Positions 58,756-64,000 of a DNA stretch of 64,000 nucleotides are shown piece after piece; the first letter of the stretch is position 1; each line of letters begins with the position of its first letter. The position numbers and the translations under genes are program-made. Under the pieces are notes generated by a model that did not search any database, had not been told where the DNA came from, and was given only the letters and a program-made list of their open reading frames with translations. The stretch comes from Sambucus nigra. Lineage: Eukaryota > Streptophyta > Magnoliopsida > Dipsacales > Adoxaceae. The stretch covers positions 644,760,023 through 644,824,022 of the forward strand of contig OX422208.1 in assembly GCA_949130495.1 (NCBI GenBank). The letters run 5' to 3'.

Positions 58756-59560
58756 TGTAAGGACATTTTTATCCATTGTCAATAAGTAAGTCGTACTCCG
58801 TTACACCGTTGAAGAAATTCAGGATCGCATCTACATCAACGGATCCGAATATCAAAGCATCTTCAACATGGAATTGGTTTTTTGGTAAATCGAACCAATC
58901 CAACCATTTGAAAAATGAACCGATCCGCCTCCGGACCGATCCTCTTTGCACCAAAACCAGTAAACCCCAGATCGAAACCAAACCGAAGAAGCCAATTTAA
59001 AAAACGAACCGATCCGCCATCGGACCGATCCGGCATCAAAATCGGACCGATCTGATTTTGATAAAATCGAACAGATCTGTTTAGATTCTTTCCACCAAGT
59101 TTCCTATAAATATACCTATTTCGGGGGTGTATTTTCTAAGACTTTGAGAGACGATTTTGAGAGTCCAAATACTTCTAGTCTTCATATTTTTGAGTCCCAA
59201 GACTCATGTTTTGATTCACACAACTTTGCCAAACCTTTGTGAATACGTTTGCAACCCAAGAACACAACCTTGTGTTTGTTCATATTCTTGTGGAGAAGAC
59301 CATCCTTCTTCTTCATTGCTGCCCTCCTGGAAAGGGAAAGTTTCAGCCGCCGACTACAGAACCGACACCTGGGGGTATTTTTGTGTCACTATATTTTCAT
59401 TGTAATCGATGTAATTGTATCTTACAAAATTATAGTGACAATAAAAGGTTTTGCCCCTTTGGGGGATTTTTCCTTACATGTGTGTGTTTGAATGTTCTTG
59501 CATGGTTCATCATCTTATTCCATCACATATAGATGCATGTTTAGGACTTAATTGATAAAT
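58756..59560 (+). repeat. 3' LTR of SIRE-like element J
   Basis: It begins TGTAAGGACATTTTTATCC after a purine tract (agggga-agatt). A TATA-like ctataaatatac lies at about 59104. The right end is approximate: it shares atcaca-t-agatgcatg with the LTR at 61404, so the end lies near or beyond 59540. Overlapping frames at 59157-59532 are LTR sequence. A word cluster at 58895-59085 repeats CCGATCCG units. Confidence 0.75.
58917..59031. repeat. Duplicated palindromic words in LTR J
   Basis: The 26-base word beginning gaaccgatccgcc and ending cggaccgatcc occurs at 58917-58942 and 59006-59031, differing at two adjacent positions. It contains ATCGGaCCGAT-like symmetry, and additional shorter cgaacc / gaccgatc words continue to 59085. 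It lies upstream of the TATA-like sequence. Confidence 0.85.
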
Positions 59561-61403
<1,843 letters not shown>

Positions 61404-61626
61404 TGTAAGGACACAAATTTTCAATTGAGTCTTAATGTAGTGTTGGCTCAATTCTGGACAAAAACACTTGAGTCATAGGATAGAGTTCTTGAGCATCCAT
61501 CAAGCCTATGACATGTTAAAGTTTAAGACATTGCGGCTTGCTTTTCAAGAGAACGTCATTTCTGCGTTTTAGTGCCTCGTTTCACGTCATCAACATGAGG
61601 ATTTCATGGTCTCCAAAAGGTATGAA

Positions 61627-61630
<4 letters not shown>

Positions 61631-61705
<75 letters not shown>
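61631..61705. repeat. (TA)n microsatellite, about 75 bp
   Basis: Uninterrupted TA dinucleotides inside LTR K. Confidence 0.96.
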
Positions 61706-61711
<6 letters not shown>

Positions 61712-61919
61712 GTATAGGAGCTTGGAAATTTATTTTGGGTGTTAGTATTTTTTTGTTAATCTTTTTTTTTTGATTTCATAGTTCTAAAGATTTTGTTCTC
61801 GGACACCTTTTCGTAGAAAAATCATATCAAATCCAAAAAAAATCAGAAAAATACGAAACTGGGGGCCACGCGTTCGTATAGAAATTCTCTAGAAGAATGG
61901 CCTAGGATATCATTATAAA

Positions 61920-61948
61920 GGTCATTCGAATGACCTCGTTCGAACGAG
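61920..61948. repeat. Two adjoining perfect palindromes in LTR K
   Basis: GGTCATTCGAATGACC (16 bases) and CTCGTTCGAACGAG (14 bases) share one C. Both are perfect palindromes centred on TTCGAA. The words resemble those at 24524-24586 in a Gypsy LTR. Confidence 0.95.
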
Positions 61949-62640
61949 ATTTCAATTTGTCCATTTTTTTGCCAGTTTTCATTTTTAACCCCCCACTACC
62001 CCACTACTTTGTACCAGTTTTAATATGTGCGGGAAGACACTTTTTTCTATGACTTTTTCATACATCTAAGATAATTTTTGAGAAAAAATTCTTCCAAGAA
62101 AAAGACCCCTTGGTTTTTGTTAAAATGTTTTAATCGTTAGAACAAAATCAAGGTTTATACACCCATAGTCTGTTTATTCCAAGTTTCTTCATATATATCT
62201 TTGCTCGGAGTGTTTGGCACCGGATTTTTCTCTACACATCAAAGAAGAGAAGTTTGGATTTACTTCTACATCCCTAAAATAAGAAGACTTGTTTTTGTTG
62301 CGGCGTTCTCACATGGTGAAAGGCATCATGTGTGGTTGACGGTTGTTCCCAAAAGCTTCATTGGTGGATTCAAAGGTTCCGATGGCGTCGGGGATTGTCG
62401 TCTAAGCAGAGGTTGATACAAGAAGACGCGTCAGGGGCTTGAAGGGAGTCGAGTCGAGTTGTGTAAGTCATACGTCTTGTATTTTTAAAATTCCGTACTT
62501 AGTGAACTTAAGGCTAGGGGTCGTCCGAGGTTTTTCCCGTTGTGAGTTTTCCTCGTACTTCGCGGCGTAGTAATTTATTTATTTTTATATTTTTCAAAAT
62601 CACATTAGATGCATGCTTAGGTAAAAAGATAAAATTAGAA

Positions 62641-63018
62641 TATTTAATTTGGTGCAAATTTAATTTGTGCAAATATTAATTTAATTCAAGTTATTATTTT
62701 TATTGGATAAAATTTGGTTTGGCCTAATTTGCAAAATTGAATTAATTATTTATTAGGCAAATTTCTAGGACTTGGGTTAAATTTCTTTTGGGGTAAAAGT
62801 TAAATATTCACAAGTTTGTTTTGTAGTGCAATTTTTAATTTTGAGAAAATTAAAATCCGAGTTAGTTTAATTTTATATTTGGAAGAATAAAAATTGTAAT
62901 ATTTTAATTGTGACTCTTGAAAATATTTTTCTCTTTAATTGAACCATCCGTATTCCGCACATAAAGGAAATTATTTTTAATTTTTTTTTAAAATTTGGGG
63001 GCTTACGCATCATCATAT
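62641..63018. other. AT-rich flank, no gene recognised
   Basis: Repeated tttaatttggtgcaaatttaattt-type words only. It could still belong to the end of LTR K. Confidence 0.4.
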
Positions 63019-64000
63019 TTAATTAAGAAATCGGGCAATTCTTGATTAAAGTATTGAATCCCGTGAATTTGATTATGTTTAGGTGAATTTAAATATGAAA
63101 ATGAGTAGAATCATATTTATAAATGATAGAGAATGAAATACATGGGTTGAATTGGTGTTAAATTTTGAATTGGTTGTTGGGAAAATATGAAATCACGTAT
63201 TAGGTAACATGAATAAGTCCATTGCCTATAATCGAATCGATTCGTCCCTGAAGGGAGAATCGATTCAAGCCTAAAGTCGAATCGGTTTGGACCTGGTGTG
63301 GGAAATAGTTTGGGTCATTTGGATTTTTCGAAACCGTTTGAGGTTTTGGAGATAATAGAGGGTCCGTAATTAATTATTAGGAGTTCAAGAAATTATGTTG
63401 ATTATTATATTACCTTGGGTTAGTTGGGTATAAATCTGGGGTAGGAAATTATGTGTGTTTATGGTGAACGACCCTCGAAAATTAATTAACGAAATTGAGT
63501 TTGAAATTTGGTTAGAATTAGGATATGGGTTGGTTTAGAATAGTTTAGTATCCAGATTAAATATTATATGTGTGAATCAATTAATTAAGGGATTACTTAT
63601 ACGTACAGGAATCGATATTAGACATGAGGATTATGGTCTAGTGCTAAGAGCGGCATGGGCACGGTTATCCAGTTTTTATTCTCTATATATACGGATATAA
63701 AGACAGTATATATTTATGGATATATCGGTGTAATTGATATATGTGAAACATACCTACTCTAGGGATGTTATCGATAGAGATTGAGCGTAGTGGGTAGTCC
63801 ACTGTGGCATTAACCAGGAGGTGTAAAATCGATTCCCCGGGTCATAGGTCTGTTGCACGACAACTGTTTGTGAGTTTAGAGTCTAGTGGGGTACTGCGAT
63901 ATGGTAATGACCCAATGATGTATGGCTATGACTCCCTCTGGTTTTACATTCACGATTTGGGTTCAGTGGCAAAATTCCGACCCAGTGGCCCAAGTTGAGG
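63019..64000 (+). repeat. Tekay-like LTR 'D', cut by window end
   Basis: From tttaattaagaaatc (63019) it aligns with LTR C from about 36554, at roughly 85% identity over almost 1 kb by eye. It includes the hairpin at 63234-63266 and the accaggaggtgt region at 63810. The left third is missing and the right side runs beyond the window. It may be the 3' LTR of element C, pushed away by later insertions, or another copy. Confidence 0.87.
63234..63266. repeat. Hairpin-forming palindrome in LTR D
   Basis: Left arm GAATCGATTC g TCCCT and right arm AGGGA GAATCGATTC pair at 15 of 15 positions with one bulged G and a GA centre. Compared with the LTR C copy, the pair G:C in the inner stem is replaced by T:A. 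Confidence 0.88.

Larger units (their letters stand above)
61404..62640 (+). repeat. 3' LTR of SIRE-like element K
   Basis: It starts TGTAAGGACACAAATTTTC directly after the purine tract. It shares the opening with LTR J and an atcaca-t-agatgcatgc phrase near 62600-62615 at its right side. A (TA)n run fills 61631-61705 and a double palindrome lies at 61920-61948. Near 62500-62570 the phrase gtcgtccgaggtttttcccgttgtgagttt is of the type found near the end of SIRE LTRs. The 71-codon frame at 62201-62416 is LTR sequence. The right end is approximate. Confidence 0.75.

Noticed and set aside
59157..59532. Three overlapping Cys/Phe-rich frames
   Set aside because: They lie inside LTR J downstream of its TATA-like box; mutually overlapping frames with no known motif.

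Overview
The window is repeat-dense nuclear DNA from a flowering plant, probably a large-genome eudicot. The evidence is that almost every stretch with coding character is a plant LTR-retrotransposon (Ty1/Copia of RE1/Ale-like and SIRE/Maximus-like types; Ty3/Gypsy of Tekay/Del-like, Tat-like and Ogre-like types), a plant LINE or a plant hAT transposon. I found no host gene, rRNA, tRNA, CRISPR array or bacterial operon structure. Lineage names are read from motifs by eye and not from a search.

Layout. 1-5,400: decayed Gypsy gag fragments in AT-rich DNA. 5,400-6,200: a 66-bp tandem duplication and a CACTA-like subterminal repeat block. 7,000-19,200: a SIRE-like Copia element whose gag is split by two insertions. 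One is a complete 5,446-bp Copia element (8,540-13,985) with 336-bp LTRs, PBS, PPT and GTAAA target-site duplication (TSD). The other is a hAT element (14,884-18,422) with CTCACATT TSD, which itself carries a 5'-truncated LINE. 19,300-21,480: minus-strand Copia LTR and RNase H. 22,140-24,520: Tat-like LTR end, PBS, gag and protease. 24,520-27,240: truncated Tekay-like LTR plus gag. 29,090-34,415: decayed Ogre-like gag-PR-RT-RNase H. 34,416-38,536: two LTRs of the Tekay-like family head to head. 38,537-46,950: the Tekay-like internal region, split in its integrase by a solo LTR (42,604-46,859, TSD AGTAC) that itself contains a 1.55-kb unclassified insertion.

47,748-48,314: an ORF resembling the 'putative gypsy-type transposon' domain, with one premature stop. 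50,600-54,170: integrase end plus LTR of another chromovirus-type element. 54,179-62,620: a SIRE-like pol, its post-pol region and LTR, then the 3' end of a second SIRE-like element. 63,019 to the end: another LTR of the Tekay-like family.

These elements do not cooperate as genes. The window records successive insertion, solo-LTR formation and decay. The most unusual signal is a set of short palindromic word clusters inside LTRs. The position is conserved between related Gypsy LTRs but the words differ, while nearly the same words occur in an unrelated Copia LTR. A second notable signal is in-frame TAG codons where CAG is expected in Q-rich gag, as CHG-methylation decay would produce.
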